The notes under the pieces are model-generated. The model saw only the letters and a program-made list of their open reading frames with translations. It was not told the DNA's origin and made no database searches. This document shows positions 34,029 to 42,658 of a stretch of DNA of 64,000 nt, piece by piece. Source of the stretch: Peribacillus sp044761985. GTDB taxonomy: Bacteria; Bacillota; Bacilli; Bacillales; DSM-1321. Position numbers and translations under genes: made by a program. The stretch is taken from positions 186,001-250,000 of the forward strand of contig NZ_JBIWDK010000003.1 in assembly GCF_044761985.1 (NCBI RefSeq), read 5' to 3'. Position 1 is the first letter of the stretch. Each line of letters begins with the position of its first letter.

Positions 34029-35171
34029 TTAAGCCATCTTCGTTTGCTGGTTGCCTTCCATTTCTGATTCTTCGTCAAAAATACGTTGCTCGGACTCTTT
34101 ATCAAAGAAATGGGTTTTATTCATATCAAGGGCCAGGTCAATGGCATCACCAGCCTGGATGATATGTTTGGCATCCACCCTGGCAACAAAGTCCTGTCCG
34201 GCGAATGTCGAATAGAGCATGATTTCGGCACCCATTAGCTCGGCCACATCGACTTGAGCCGTGAATGTTGAAGTGGGCGATGCGGAAATGAACGTTTCTT
34301 CGTTATGGAAATCCTCAGGCCGGATGCCAAGAATGATGTCTTTTCCGATATAGCCTTGATTACGAAGCGTATCCATTTTGAAAGGAGGCACCTCAAGTGT
34401 TTGCTCCCCAATTTGAATGAATCCATCCTGCAAGGTACCTGTAAAGAAGTTCATGGCAGGTGAGCCGATGAATCCGCCTACGAAAACATTTACAGGCTTT
34501 TCATAGACATCTTTCGGTGCACCCACTTGCTGGATGATGCCATCCTTCATGACTACAAGCCGGGTGGCCATGGTCATGGCTTCTGTTTGGTCATGGGTGA
34601 CATAAATCGTTGTTGTATTGATCCGTTTGTGCAGTTTAGCGATTTCTGCGCGCATTTGTACCCGAAGTTTTGCATCAAGGTTGGAAAGGGGCTCATCCAT
34701 CAAGAAGACTTTGGCATCCCGAACAATGGCCCTTCCAAGTGCCACACGCTGGCGCTGCCCGCCAGAAAGGGCTTTAGGCTTCCGTTGTAAGAAGTCTTCA
34801 AGTCCAAGGATCTTGGCAGCATCATGGACGCGTTGCTTGATTTCCTTCTTCGGCGTTTTCCTTAGCTTCAGTCCAAAAGCCATATTGTCATAGACGGTCA
34901 TATGAGGATATAAAGCGTAGTTCTGGAAAACCATCGCAATGTCCCGATCTTTTGGAGGCACATCATTGACCCGCTTGCCATCTATAAAAAGATCCCCTTG
35001 GGAGATGTCCTCAAGGCCGGCAATCATCCTTAAAGTGGTCGACTTTCCACACCCCGAGGGTCCGACGAAAACAATGAATTCCTTATCGGCCACGCTAAGG
35101 TTGAAGTCTTTAACGGCTGTCACCTTATTATCATAAATCTTGAAGATATGATCCAATACTAACTCTGCCAT
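34029..35171 (-). CDS. msmX: MsmX/UgpC-type sugar ABC transporter ATPase
   Basis: 380 residues. ATPase domain: GPSGCGKSTTLRMIAGLE, Q loop VFQNYALYPHMTV, signature LSGGQRQRVALGRAIV, Walker B VFLMDEPLSNLDAKLR, switch YVTHDQTEAM. The C-terminal OB-fold regulatory domain (about 240-365) has GIRPEDF. MsmX is the shared energizer for several carbohydrate importers in B. subtilis, and no permease or binding protein lies here. The upstream PucR-type gene reproduces the B. subtilis yxkF-msmX order. Confidence 0.92.
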   Translation of the reverse strand: MAELVLDHIFKIYDNKVTAVKDFNLSVADKEFIVFVGPSGCGKSTTLRMIAGLEDISQGDLFIDGKRVNDVPPKDRDIAMVFQNYALYPHMTVYDNMAFGLKLRKTPKKEIKQRVHDAAKILGLEDFLQRKPKALSGGQRQRVALGRAIVRDAKVFLMDEPLSNLDAKLRVQMRAEIAKLHKRINTTTIYVTHDQTEAMTMATRLVVMKDGIIQQVGAPKDVYEKPVNVFVGGFIGSPAMNFFTGTLQDGFIQIGEQTLEVPPFKMDTLRNQGYIGKDIILGIRPEDFHNEETFISASPTSTFTAQVDVAELMGAEIMLYSTFAGQDFVARVDAKHIIQAGDAIDLALDMNKTHFFDKESEQRIFDEESEMEGNQQTKMA

Positions 35172-35270
35172 GAACTATTCCTCCTCTTAAACTCCTAAAT
35201 TCGTAATGATATTTATAGTCTACTCTATCAATGCTGAAATAAATATGGGCACACTGCACAAAAGGGATAA

Positions 35271-36170
35271 TTATCCTTTTTGCTCATTTAAGAGAATGAG
35301 GAGGTAGGCAGCCAAAGCATGCGGGAAATTCCGTACATCCAGTCCTGTTTTTTCAGCGAATTTATCTATCCTGTATTGCAGGCTGTTCCGATGGATATAA
35401 AGTTGTTTAGCTGCCGATGAGGCGTTGGAATTACATTCGATATACGTTTTAACCGTTTTGATCAATTCATGATCCTGCCGCGTCTTGCCAAGCAATTCAT
35501 TGATGTACCATCTTTTATCCATGTCAGTACAGGCATTCATGAGTGCGTAGGGGATAATATTGGGTAATTCCGTCACCTTAACATCGGATAGATGGAGCAA
35601 AGAAAGTGTGAAACATTTTCTCTCTTGTATCAGATGGTGATGAAGGTCCGCATCGACAGGGTGAAATCGACCGGCATAGACCCTGATCTTCACGTAAAAG
35701 TCACTCTCGAGTGTGGATGAGATGGCGAGAAAATCATGCGTCGATAAGGGTTCATCCATGTCTGATTCAATTAAGGTTCCCGCCGTTTCATTCTCCCAGA
35801 CCAGGATGGAATCGGATGGTACGAATGAGAGAATCGCTTCCTCGAAATGATCGTGTGAAAAATCCCCATGGGCTAGGTTAAAGTAGGTGAACCGGACATT
35901 CTCCCAGTTCGTTAGGGGCTGGGAGGCACGCGGCCCAAATAAAAAATCATTCCAAGTAGTTTGGGTAGTGGAGGTGTTTGGACTTTGGAGTGATGGAGTG
36001 TCAAAGAGTAGCGTAAGCAAACGGATTTCCTCCGCCGATATGTCTGAGCGGGGAATGCCAATTGTATGGCCGAATGGATCTTCCAACCAGAAATATGCCG
36101 AGATGTCCTGTGCATCTTTTTTATCTGAAAGGGAGTTCGGGAATGTATGTTTAAGCTTATTAAGCATCAT
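35271..36170 (-). CDS. yxkF: PucR/CdaR-type transcriptional regulator (YxkF-like)
   Basis: About 299 residues. The C-terminal HTH_30 domain has the PucR signature: TVKTYIECNSNASSAAKQLYIHRNSLQYRIDKFAEKTGLD. The N-terminal part has no recognisable ligand domain. GAAGG precedes tandem ATG codons; the first (36170) is used, and a GTG six bases earlier is in frame. It likely regulates itself or msmX 100 bases downstream on the same strand. The effector is unknown. Confidence 0.82.
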   Translation of the reverse strand: MMLNKLKHTFPNSLSDKKDAQDISAYFWLEDPFGHTIGIPRSDISAEEIRLLTLLFDTPSLQSPNTSTTQTTWNDFLFGPRASQPLTNWENVRFTYFNLAHGDFSHDHFEEAILSFVPSDSILVWENETAGTLIESDMDEPLSTHDFLAISSTLESDFYVKIRVYAGRFHPVDADLHHHLIQERKCFTLSLLHLSDVKVTELPNIIPYALMNACTDMDKRWYINELLGKTRQDHELIKTVKTYIECNSNASSAAKQLYIHRNSLQYRIDKFAEKTGLDVRNFPHALAAYLLILLNEQKG

Positions 36171-36260
36171 GTTCACCTTCTTTCCATTCCATTATATCCA
36201 AAAAGGGCAAAGCGGAAAAGAAAACAATGACTGCGTTCATAGGTATTGTTAATCAGTAAA

Positions 36261-36285
36261 GGCCTGCCCCAGACAGGAGCAGACC
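36261..36285 (-). terminator. terminator of metNPQ
   Basis: Minus-strand stem GGTCTGCTCC/GGGGCAGGCC (two G-U pairs), then TTTACT. Confidence 0.7.
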
Positions 36286-36301
36286 CATACTTGCTGTTTC
36301 C

Positions 36302-37123
36302 TTATTTCATCCAATCAGGTTTACCGAAGCCTTGGAACTTGTCATCAATCACCTTTTCAAATTCGGCACTTTCTACAACTGATTTGATATCTTTTGCAAA
36401 TTGGGCGTCTTTATCCTTAGTGTTTACAGCCACGACATTGCGATACGTATCTGGCATGTTTTCTAAAGCAAGAGCATCTTGAAGGTCCATTTTGGCGGCA
36501 ATCGCAAAATTACCAGGAACGGCCGATAGGTCAACACTGTCCGTTGCACGAGGTAATTGTGCCGATTCCAGTGGTTCGAATTGAATGTTCTTCGGATTCT
36601 TTGTTACATCTTTCTCGGATATTCTTAATGGGTCAACATCCGGATCCACTTCAATCAGGCCCTCATCCAATAAAACTTTAAGTGCACGGGAGAGGTTGAC
36701 TGGGTCATTGGGAACGGCGATGGTCGCACCATTTTTAATATCGGCCAATGATTTGTATTCCGTGGAGTAAATGCCCATCGGTGCCGTTGGAACAATAATA
36801 AGGTCAGAGAGTTCTAAATCATGTTCCTTTGCGAAATTATCCATATACACTTTATGCTGAAAGAGGTTGGCATCGATCGAACCATTACCAAGTGATTTAT
36901 TCGGCTGGATATAATCACTGAATTCGACGATGTCCACTTTGTAGCCAAGGTCTTCAAGTCCGGGTTGTATGGCCTCTATCACCATGTCGGCATAAGGGCC
37001 AGTCGTTGCCCCAATTTTTAATTCTTTTTTGCCCTCCGTTTTAGTTGTCGCATCGTCATTTCCGCAAGCTGACAACCCAAGGGCTAATGCACATATAGAT
37101 AATAATGAAGTGATTTTTTTCAC
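36302..37123 (-). CDS. metQ: methionine-binding lipoprotein MetQ
   Basis: 273-residue substrate-binding protein of the NlpA family. Signal peptide and lipobox: KKITSLLSICALALGLSACGN, Cys around residue 20. Mature part: KIGATTGPYADMVIEAIQPGLEDLGY, GSIDANLFQHKVYMDNF, GATIAVPNDPVNLSRAL, all MetQ hallmarks. Anchored outside the membrane, it delivers D/L-methionine to MetP. The ORF extends to 37168, but AAGGAGG lies eight bases before the GTG at 37123. Last gene of the SAM-regulated metNPQ unit. Confidence 0.95.
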   Translation of the reverse strand: MKKITSLLSICALALGLSACGNDDATTKTEGKKELKIGATTGPYADMVIEAIQPGLEDLGYKVDIVEFSDYIQPNKSLGNGSIDANLFQHKVYMDNFAKEHDLELSDLIIVPTAPMGIYSTEYKSLADIKNGATIAVPNDPVNLSRALKVLLDEGLIEVDPDVDPLRISEKDVTKNPKNIQFEPLESAQLPRATDSVDLSAVPGNFAIAAKMDLQDALALENMPDTYRNVVAVNTKDKDAQFAKDIKSVVESAEFEKVIDDKFQGFGKPDWMK

Positions 37124-37173
37124 GAAAAATTCCTCCTTGTTTAATGTAGTGTCATCGTTAACATTCATGAATC

Positions 37174-37842
37174 TTATCGTTTGTTTACATAGTGAGAGGC
37201 CTTATCGCCTATCATTTGGATGATTTGGACAAGACAGATCAGAACGACCACCGTTGTGATCATGATCGTGTTGTCATAACGGTAATAGCCGAAACGAATC
37301 GCGAGGTCACCGATTCCTCCTCCGCCGATTGTTCCTGCCATAGCCGAGAAGCCGATGAGTGATATTGTCGTTAATGTCACGCCTTGGATGATTCCAGGCC
37401 TTGCTTCAGGAAGAAGCACATCCTTGATGATCATCCATGGGGAAGCGCCCACGGCAATCGCGGCTTCAATCACTCCCTTATCTATTTCCCTCAATGCAGA
37501 TTCTACGATCCTAGCGAAAAAAGGTATGGCGGAGACTGATAGGGAAACGGAAGCCGCTAGCGGTCCAATTGTTGACCCGGTAAGGAATTCGGTTAAAGGA
37601 AGCAAAGCGACTAAAAGAATGATAAACGGAATCGAGCGGACTAGATTGACCACGAAACCGAGGGACCGATTCAACGTGATATGTTCAAAGAACAAATTTC
37701 TGGTCGTCGTAAACAGCAACACTCCTAGAGGCAGTCCAATCAGGAGGGCAACCGCAAGGGAAATTCCGACCATATAAATCGTTTCCAGAAAGGCTTTATT
37801 AAGGTCAGGCAAAATATTGATGATGGAATCAAGCAGTGACAT
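37174..37842 (-). CDS. metP: methionine ABC transporter permease MetP
   Basis: 222-residue inner-membrane permease with five helices and the EAA loop (EAAIAVGASPWMIIKDVLLPEARPGIIQG) that contacts MetN. Also GSTIGPLAASVSLSVSAIPFFARIVESALRE, typical of MetI/MetP permeases. Overlaps metN by 14 bases; metQ follows 50 bases on. Confidence 0.94.
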   Translation of the reverse strand: MSLLDSIINILPDLNKAFLETIYMVGISLAVALLIGLPLGVLLFTTTRNLFFEHITLNRSLGFVVNLVRSIPFIILLVALLPLTEFLTGSTIGPLAASVSLSVSAIPFFARIVESALREIDKGVIEAAIAVGASPWMIIKDVLLPEARPGIIQGVTLTTISLIGFSAMAGTIGGGGIGDLAIRFGYYRYDNTIMITTVVVLICLVQIIQMIGDKASHYVNKR

Positions 37843-38845
37843 GATTTAACACCTCCACGGATTGGGTCCGGCTTCTTATGTATTCAAGGGCTACTTGCAC
37901 TTCTTCAGGCTCACCAATCAATTCGATGATCAAGATTCCTAGAGGGACATCCTGGATATATTCAATTTTCCCGTGCAGGATATTCCCTCTGACAGAATAG
38001 TTTTGTAGAGTATCCGAGAGTATCGATTCACCAGCGGTTTGCCCTTCAAATTGTATTTTGATAATCGTTCCTTTGTTTTCCCTAATAAGGTGGGGAGGAA
38101 GTTCAAAATCCAATACGCTGCTGATGAACTGCTTAGTCAGTTCTTGTTTGGGTTGTGAAAATATTTCATAAACAGGGCCATCTTCGATAATTCGTCCATC
38201 TTGCATGACGGAGACACGATGGCACAGTTCCTTGACCACTTCCATTTCATGGGTGATCAACACGATGGTGATGCCCAGTTCTTTATTGATCTTTTTCAAC
38301 AACTGTAAGATCGACTTCGTTGTGGTTGGATCAAGGGCTGATGTCGCTTCATCACATAATAGGACGGTAGGGTCATTCGCTAAGGCCCGTGCAATGCCGA
38401 CCCGCTGTTTTTGTCCGCCACTGAGTTGAGCCGGATAAACATCTTTTTTATCACGAAGGCCAACGATATCCAAAAGCTCTAGAACGCGGTTGGTAATGAC
38501 CTCCTTTGGTTGATGGGCGGCTTTCAAGGCGAAGGAGATATTGTCAAAAACCGTTTTGGAACTGACTAGGGAAAAATGCTGAAATATCATGCCGATTTTC
38601 TGGCGTTGTTTGCGAAGCTCCTGGCTTGATAAGGTTGTTAAGTCGACGCCATCGATGATGATGCTACCATTGGTCGGACGCTCAAGAAGATTCAGACAGC
38701 GAATCAATGAACTCTTTCCCGCGCCGCTATACCCGACAATCCCATAAACCTCTCCCGTTTGAATGGTTAAAGATACATTATCCACTCCGATAACTCGGGT
38801 ATTCTTCGAGATATATTCCTTTCGAACTGAACGAATTTCAATCAT
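37829..38845 (-). CDS. metN: methionine ABC transporter ATPase MetN
   Basis: 338 residues. ATPase: GYSGAGKSSLIRCLNLLERPT, LSGGQKQRVGIARALAN, VLLCDEATSALDPTTT, VLITHEMEVV. The C-terminal NIL domain (about 265-335) senses methionine in MetN transporters. AAGGAGG is eight bases before the ATG at 38845; an earlier ATG (38866) is in frame without a site. First gene behind the second S box. Confidence 0.95.
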   Translation of the reverse strand: MIEIRSVRKEYISKNTRVIGVDNVSLTIQTGEVYGIVGYSGAGKSSLIRCLNLLERPTNGSIIIDGVDLTTLSSQELRKQRQKIGMIFQHFSLVSSKTVFDNISFALKAAHQPKEVITNRVLELLDIVGLRDKKDVYPAQLSGGQKQRVGIARALANDPTVLLCDEATSALDPTTTKSILQLLKKINKELGITIVLITHEMEVVKELCHRVSVMQDGRIIEDGPVYEIFSQPKQELTKQFISSVLDFELPPHLIRENKGTIIKIQFEGQTAGESILSDTLQNYSVRGNILHGKIEYIQDVPLGILIIELIGEPEEVQVALEYIRSRTQSVEVLNHVTA

Positions 38846-38866
38846 GATGCTATCCTCCTTATACAT

Positions 38867-39022
38867 AAAAAAGCTACCTCTATCATTCAGAAAGAGGCAG
38901 CGAAATTATATCCCGTCTTATCTTTCAGAATGGTATTTCATTCTGCAGGAAGGGGCACCATTCCCGATTTGGGGCGGTTGCCGGACGTCATAGGGCCTGG
39001 TCCCTCAGTCACTCTTGATAAG
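38867..39022 (-). ncRNA. SAM-I riboswitch (S box) of metNPQ
   Basis: Minus strand: CTTATCAAGAGTGACTGAGGGACCAGGCCCTATGACGTCCGGCAACC, then GGTGCC and P1 closure GATAAG (aptamer 38917-39022). Terminator GCTGCCTCTTT/ATAGAGGTAGC (38873-38901) plus six T. CATTCTGAAAG in the aptamer's end can pair with CTTTCTGAATG in the terminator, a visible antiterminator. Confidence 0.96.
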
Positions 39023-39065
39023 TTAATTACTATTTTAGTATTTTATTATTTTTTTAATATAATCT

Positions 39066-39094
39066 ATATTATTTGTTAAATACAGTAATGTCAA
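39066..39094 (-). promoter_or_regulatory. promoter of metNPQ
   Basis: Minus-strand TTGACA, exactly 17 bases, TAATAT. The predicted start lies about 40 bases before the S box, with AT-rich DNA between. Confidence 0.75.
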
Positions 39095-39350
39095 TTATTT
39101 TTTGAATTTTATCAAGATTATGAATCGAATGATCTACTTGCCCAGATTATAGTGGCCATTTGCTAAGTTACACGGAACGTCCCGGATCTTACATGGCCTG
39201 TCTGCGTAAGAATATGGACTTTGATCACTCCCATCATTAGAAAAAATATTATACTTGTAAAAAGTATGGAGAGATAATACATTTATTGTAAGTGAATTAG
39301 AAAATAAAGGATGATGAGGTTTTCCAAAAAAATGATTGGGGTGGAAAGTC

Positions 39351-40172
39351 ATGCTGGAAATGAAAACGATAAACGATGTGGTTTGCGTAAAAGGGACACC
39401 GGAAGGAAACAAATCAGGCATGAGCGTGAATGTGTTCTTAACCGATGGCATGTTAGTTGATACGGGGGCAAAAATCTTGTTGAAGGAACTTACTCCATTC
39501 TTTGAAACCGCTGATTATGATATGGTGGCGCTGACGCATTATCATGAAGACCATACGGGTGGGGCCGCATGGATACAGGAACATAGGAACGTCCCCATCT
39601 ATATTCATCCGATGTCCCTCGATATTTGTGCAAAGGATGCCGAATATCCCGATTACCGCAGAGTTTTTTGGGGAGACAGGGATGCCTTCAAGGCAGAACC
39701 ATTGGGAGGGGTCGTCCATTCACGCACTCAAACATGGGAGCCAATCTTTACACCAGGGCATTCGAGGGACCATATGGTTTACCTGAATCATAGTAATGGC
39801 ATGCTGTTTTCGGGTGACCTGTTTGTAACGCCGAAAACAAAGCTCGTTTTAAGGGAGGAATCAATTCCGTTCATCATGGAATCCATCAAGAAACTGCTTC
39901 GGTATGATTTTGTAGAGGTCTTTTGCTGCCACGCCGGGTATGTCCCGAACGGGAAGGAAATGTTTGAAAGAAAGCTCAGCTACTTGGAAAATCTGCGCGG
40001 TGAAATTTTGCGTTTGCATGATCAAGGATTGGAAGTCCATGAAATTCAGCAAAACGTGTTGCCTAATCGGTATCCGCTTATCGAGATATCCGGTCATGAA
40101 TGGGATTCGGAGCATATCATTACATCGATACTGAAAGAGAGTAGGTTGTATTCAGAGGAAAGGAAGAAATGA
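39351..40172 (+). CDS. MBL-fold metallo-hydrolase
   Basis: 273-residue metallo-beta-lactamase-fold hydrolase. The dinuclear metal motif HYHEDHTGG (HxHxDH) is near residue 65, with GHSRDH, SGDLFV and a late CCHAGY providing further ligands. Variation at the last His site makes the substrate class unclear; glyoxalase II-like or lactonase activity are both possible. GGGGTGG lies six bases before the ATG at 39351. Not clearly linked to the riboswitch downstream. Confidence 0.85.
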   Translation: MLEMKTINDVVCVKGTPEGNKSGMSVNVFLTDGMLVDTGAKILLKELTPFFETADYDMVALTHYHEDHTGGAAWIQEHRNVPIYIHPMSLDICAKDAEYPDYRRVFWGDRDAFKAEPLGGVVHSRTQTWEPIFTPGHSRDHMVYLNHSNGMLFSGDLFVTPKTKLVLREESIPFIMESIKKLLRYDFVEVFCCHAGYVPNGKEMFERKLSYLENLRGEILRLHDQGLEVHEIQQNVLPNRYPLIEISGHEWDSEHIITSILKESRLYSEERKK

Positions 40173-40239
40173 TGAATAAGAGGATGGGGGATAGGGTCGA
40201 AGAACAAGGCGGGAGCCTCATTGTAATCCTAGTGAAAAT

Positions 40240-40267
40240 TTGATACAGTTAAACTGAAAAATAGTAT
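40240..40267 (+). promoter_or_regulatory. promoter of the cobalamin riboswitch transcript
   Basis: TTGATA, a 16-base spacer, TAGTAT. The expected start, near 40274, coincides with the first base of aptamer helix P1. Confidence 0.6.
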
Positions 40268-40272
40268 TTCGT

Positions 40273-40457
40273 CTAGAAATGGGTGCAGATAAGAACATGT
40301 AGCTTATCTGCTTAAAAGGGAAGTCGGTTAGAATCCGACGCTGTCCCGCAACTGTAAATGAGAGCGATTCGAAGGAATGCCACTGTCTTTTTTGCAAGAA
40401 AAGATGGGAAGGTTCGAAAAGCGATGATCATGAGCCAGGAGACCTGCCCGTTTTTAG
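40273..40457 (+). ncRNA. cobalamin (B12) riboswitch
   Basis: P1 pairs CTAGAAATGGG (40273-40283) with CCCGTTTTTAG (40447-40457). Inside are the conserved GGTGC, AAAAGGGAAGTCGGTTAGAATCCGAC, GCTGTCCCGCAACTGTAA and the B12 box GAGCCAGGAGACCTGCC. All core segments are intact, so ligand binding is expected. No known B12 gene follows. Confidence 0.95.
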
Positions 40458-40494
40458 CACAACGCCAGAAACCTACGAGGATAGGGGGTGTTAA

Positions 40495-40584
40495 GTGCGA
40501 AAAATTAGCAAGAACATGCTTTCTTATTTTTGTAGAAAAATGGGGAATCATGGTCATTTTTGTTATGTTTCGTTTGCACTCTAA
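40495..40584 (+). CDS. 29-residue ORF directly under the B12 riboswitch
   Basis: A GTG-started ORF with GGGGG six bases upstream, 37 bases after the aptamer: MRKISKNMLSYFCRKMGN.. ending YVSFAL. It is basic, with two Cys and a GNHGHF segment that could bind metal. The stop codon lies inside the 5' arm of a terminator. Either a B12-repressed small protein, a leader peptide, or the degraded remnant of a lost B12-regulated gene. No family recognised. Confidence 0.4.
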   Translation: MRKISKNMLSYFCRKMGNHGHFCYVSFAL

Positions 40585-40612
40585 CAACTTCTGAATGGGA
40601 AGTTGTTTTTTG
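40583..40612 (+). terminator. terminator downstream of the B12 riboswitch
   Basis: AACAACTTC/GAAGTTGTT perfect nine-base-pair stem, then TTTTT and a further T-rich run. It would end most riboswitch transcripts at about 340 bases. Confidence 0.88.
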
Positions 40613-40693
40613 TTTTTTACAAGTCCATATTGGACAACATTCAAAAAGAATCCTGTTAATTAGACAGGACAGCTATCATAGGGGGCCATATCA

Positions 40694-40918
40694 TTGTTTG
40701 GTACAGTTGAGCATTTTACGGACTATTTAAAAGCGCAAATCATGCGTAACTTTTGTGTGGAAGAAATGATATCTTTAGATGATTGCCGAGCAAGCTTGAT
40801 TGAGGAAATCCAGGTTCATGGCAAAAACGTAGAAGATAGGAAAGAATACGAAGCAAATCTTGAAAGAGCCTTTAGCCAAGTGAATCTAGAAATATTCGGC
40901 TATCAAGAAATCAAGTAA
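40694..40918 (+). CDS. hypothetical protein, 74 residues, TTG start
   Basis: Acidic, helix-rich protein (FGTVEHFTDYLKAQIMRNFCVEEMISLDD..FGYQEIK). TTG start with AGGGGG nine bases upstream. It is the first full-size gene after the B12 riboswitch and its terminator, on the same strand, so read-through could place it under B12 control; this is inference. No known motif. Followed by its own hairpin (AAGAGC/GCTCTT). Confidence 0.6.
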   Translation: MFGTVEHFTDYLKAQIMRNFCVEEMISLDDCRASLIEEIQVHGKNVEDRKEYEANLERAFSQVNLEIFGYQEIK

Positions 40919-40946
40919 AGAGCCGCCCATAAGGGAAGCTCTTGTT
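40917..40946 (+). terminator. terminator after the 74-residue ORF
   Basis: AAAGAGC/GCTCTT stem with GTTTTC tail. Confidence 0.6.
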
Positions 40947-40947
40947 T

Positions 40948-41139
40948 TCAATCTTTATTGATGTTCGGTTCCGTTTCATCATGAAAGTCATGGGCTTCCT
41001 CAATGTTCAAGGTGTCCGCGGCTTCATAGACGTTTCCGCCAGCAAGTCCTTCATTGATGATACGATCGATATCGAGATATACAGAATCCTTACCGTCATA
41101 CTCGGTATCCTTCAGAAATGTAATCTTTTCTTTATCCAA
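40948..41139 (-). CDS. small acidic protein, 63 residues
   Basis: TTG-started gene with AAGGAGGG six bases upstream. The product is acidic: KEKITFLKDTEYDGKDSVYLDIDRIINEGLAGG..EPNINKD. No membrane segment or known motif. Lies downstream of yheE on the same strand, in the position of small Bacillus proteins of unknown function. Confidence 0.62.
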   Translation of the reverse strand: MDKEKITFLKDTEYDGKDSVYLDIDRIINEGLAGGNVYEAADTLNIEEAHDFHDETEPNINKD

Positions 41140-41197
41140 ATGAACTCCCTCCTTGGCTTTTTATTAGTGTTAGCCAAAGAGGGATTCTTTATTCTAT

Positions 41198-41401
41198 TTA
41201 GTCGTACACGTGGTACACCATTAAATCATGAATCATGCCCTTGAGTTTTTCTTCCTCTGACTCTACAGGCGGATTGGTTAACCACTCAATGGACCCATCT
41301 TTATGATAGAGGGCTTGGACGGCCAATTTATTGAAGTAAAAGGAAATCTTCCAGCCAGGTAAATTCTTGTGCAACGGCTTCCATTGAAAATGCGTAATCA
41401 T
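41198..41401 (-). CDS. yheE: YheE-like DUF5342 protein
   Basis: 67 residues matching B. subtilis YheE: ITHFQWKPLHKNLPGWKISFYFNKLAVQALYHKDGSIEW, PPVESEEEKLKGMIHDLM. GGAGG lies eight bases before the ATG at 41401. It follows the ATP-grasp cluster on the same strand, as in B. subtilis. Function unknown. Confidence 0.82.
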   Translation of the reverse strand: MITHFQWKPLHKNLPGWKISFYFNKLAVQALYHKDGSIEWLTNPPVESEEEKLKGMIHDLMVYHVYD

Positions 41402-41461
41402 ATGTATAACCTCCATATCGCTGTTTCTCATTTCATTATAATGGAAAAAGCAGGATGGAGG

Positions 41462-42658
41462 TTATTTTCTTATGTGATTCGGAAAAGTTAATTCAATGAA
41501 CAGGTTTTTTAAATGTAGTAGGCGGCTCGCTTCAATTTCCTCTTCATCAAATTGCATGGGTTTTGAATTGACTTCATAAATGAATAGAGCACCGGATGTA
41601 TCTTCCCCGATATCAATGGAGAATTCCCCAAGAAAGCCAAACTTCCTGGAGAGGATGATTCCACATCTTTGCGCAATGTTCGCCAACTTCCTGTTTAACG
41701 GCCTCGTTTGTAGCTGCTGATAGGGAAAAAGCTTTCCCCCCCTTGGCGTATGGGTTGTGATTTCCTGGGTTTGCGACATCCTCACGCCCTTGCCGGTCAC
41801 TTTATAAAACCCATTTTCATAATGAACAAGAATACGGTAATCGTATCGGTGTCCATTCAGTTTCTTTGGAATGACCGCTCGTTGGGCCAGATACCCCCTC
41901 TTTTTGAGCGACGCCTTATTGGCTTCCCAAAACGCGGAGAAATCAGGGTACAATTCCTGATGTTTCAGGCTATTGAATTGGAGGGTGCCATCAGGTTTTT
42001 CTAGCAGGGTGTAGATGCCCTTACCTTGGCTTCCTTTGCATGGTTTCAAATAAATATGTTTGTGGAAATGTAAGAAGTCCGCTAGTTGGGTAGGGTCGGA
42101 TAGGTCTATGGTCGATGGAAGATGGCGGGCTAGAGATCCATCTTCCGTCAATGCTTCGTACATCAAGTACTTATCCAAAAAATGAGGGTTGAATAAAGTG
42201 ATGCGATGTTCTTTAAAAAAGGAAAGGAGTTCTTGAAAACTTTCCGATGCTTCGAATCCCCTTTTGGGAATGCGATTATAAACGATATCGGGCAGTGGTA
42301 ATTTTACCTCATTCCATGTGTTCGTTTGTGAAGAAAAGATGAAGCCTTTCATGTAGTTGGAAAGCAAGGATTCAACCGTGAATACATAGGCCAATATCCC
42401 ATGATTCGATAAATATTGAGATAAATTCTGAAAAAGTGTCAAATTCCCCCCTATACCTGATTCCTTCTTTGGATCTAGAGAGGTCAAGATACCAACGACT
42501 AGCACCCGGTTTCCCGGAAATAAAGTAATCGGAAAAAGTGCCTGATCCTGGGTGTCCTGCTTAAAAGGGATTTCCTCATTCGCGGCTCCCGCATATAGCT
42601 GCATATCTTCCTCGTTATGGCTCCATCTCTCAGAGGGAACATCATAAAAAATGTTCAT
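41462..42658 (-). CDS. YheC/YheD family ATP-grasp protein (paralogue 4)
   Basis: 398 residues; last of four tandem genes of this family. An N-terminal beta-rich domain (about 1-150) is followed by an ATP-grasp domain: YLKPCKGSQGKGIYTL (ATP loop), DYRILVHYE, GEFSIDIGEDTSGALFIYEVNSKPM (metal ligands Glu and Asn). In B. subtilis YheC and YheD are described as endospore coat-associated. Ligation of a carboxylate with an amine is expected from the fold; the substrate is unknown. Start overlaps the previous stop by four bases. Confidence 0.85.
   Translation of the reverse strand: MNIFYDVPSERWSHNEEDMQLYAGAANEEIPFKQDTQDQALFPITLFPGNRVLVVGILTSLDPKKESGIGGNLTLFQNLSQYLSNHGILAYVFTVESLLSNYMKGFIFSSQTNTWNEVKLPLPDIVYNRIPKRGFEASESFQELLSFFKEHRITLFNPHFLDKYLMYEALTEDGSLARHLPSTIDLSDPTQLADFLHFHKHIYLKPCKGSQGKGIYTLLEKPDGTLQFNSLKHQELYPDFSAFWEANKASLKKRGYLAQRAVIPKKLNGHRYDYRILVHYENGFYKVTGKGVRMSQTQEITTHTPRGGKLFPYQQLQTRPLNRKLANIAQRCGIILSRKFGFLGEFSIDIGEDTSGALFIYEVNSKPMQFDEEEIEASRLLHLKNLFIELTFPNHIRK

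Noticed and set aside
39134..39451. Minus-strand frame of 105 codons near the MBL gene
   Set aside because: Overlaps the metallo-hydrolase start and has no ribosome binding site or family match.
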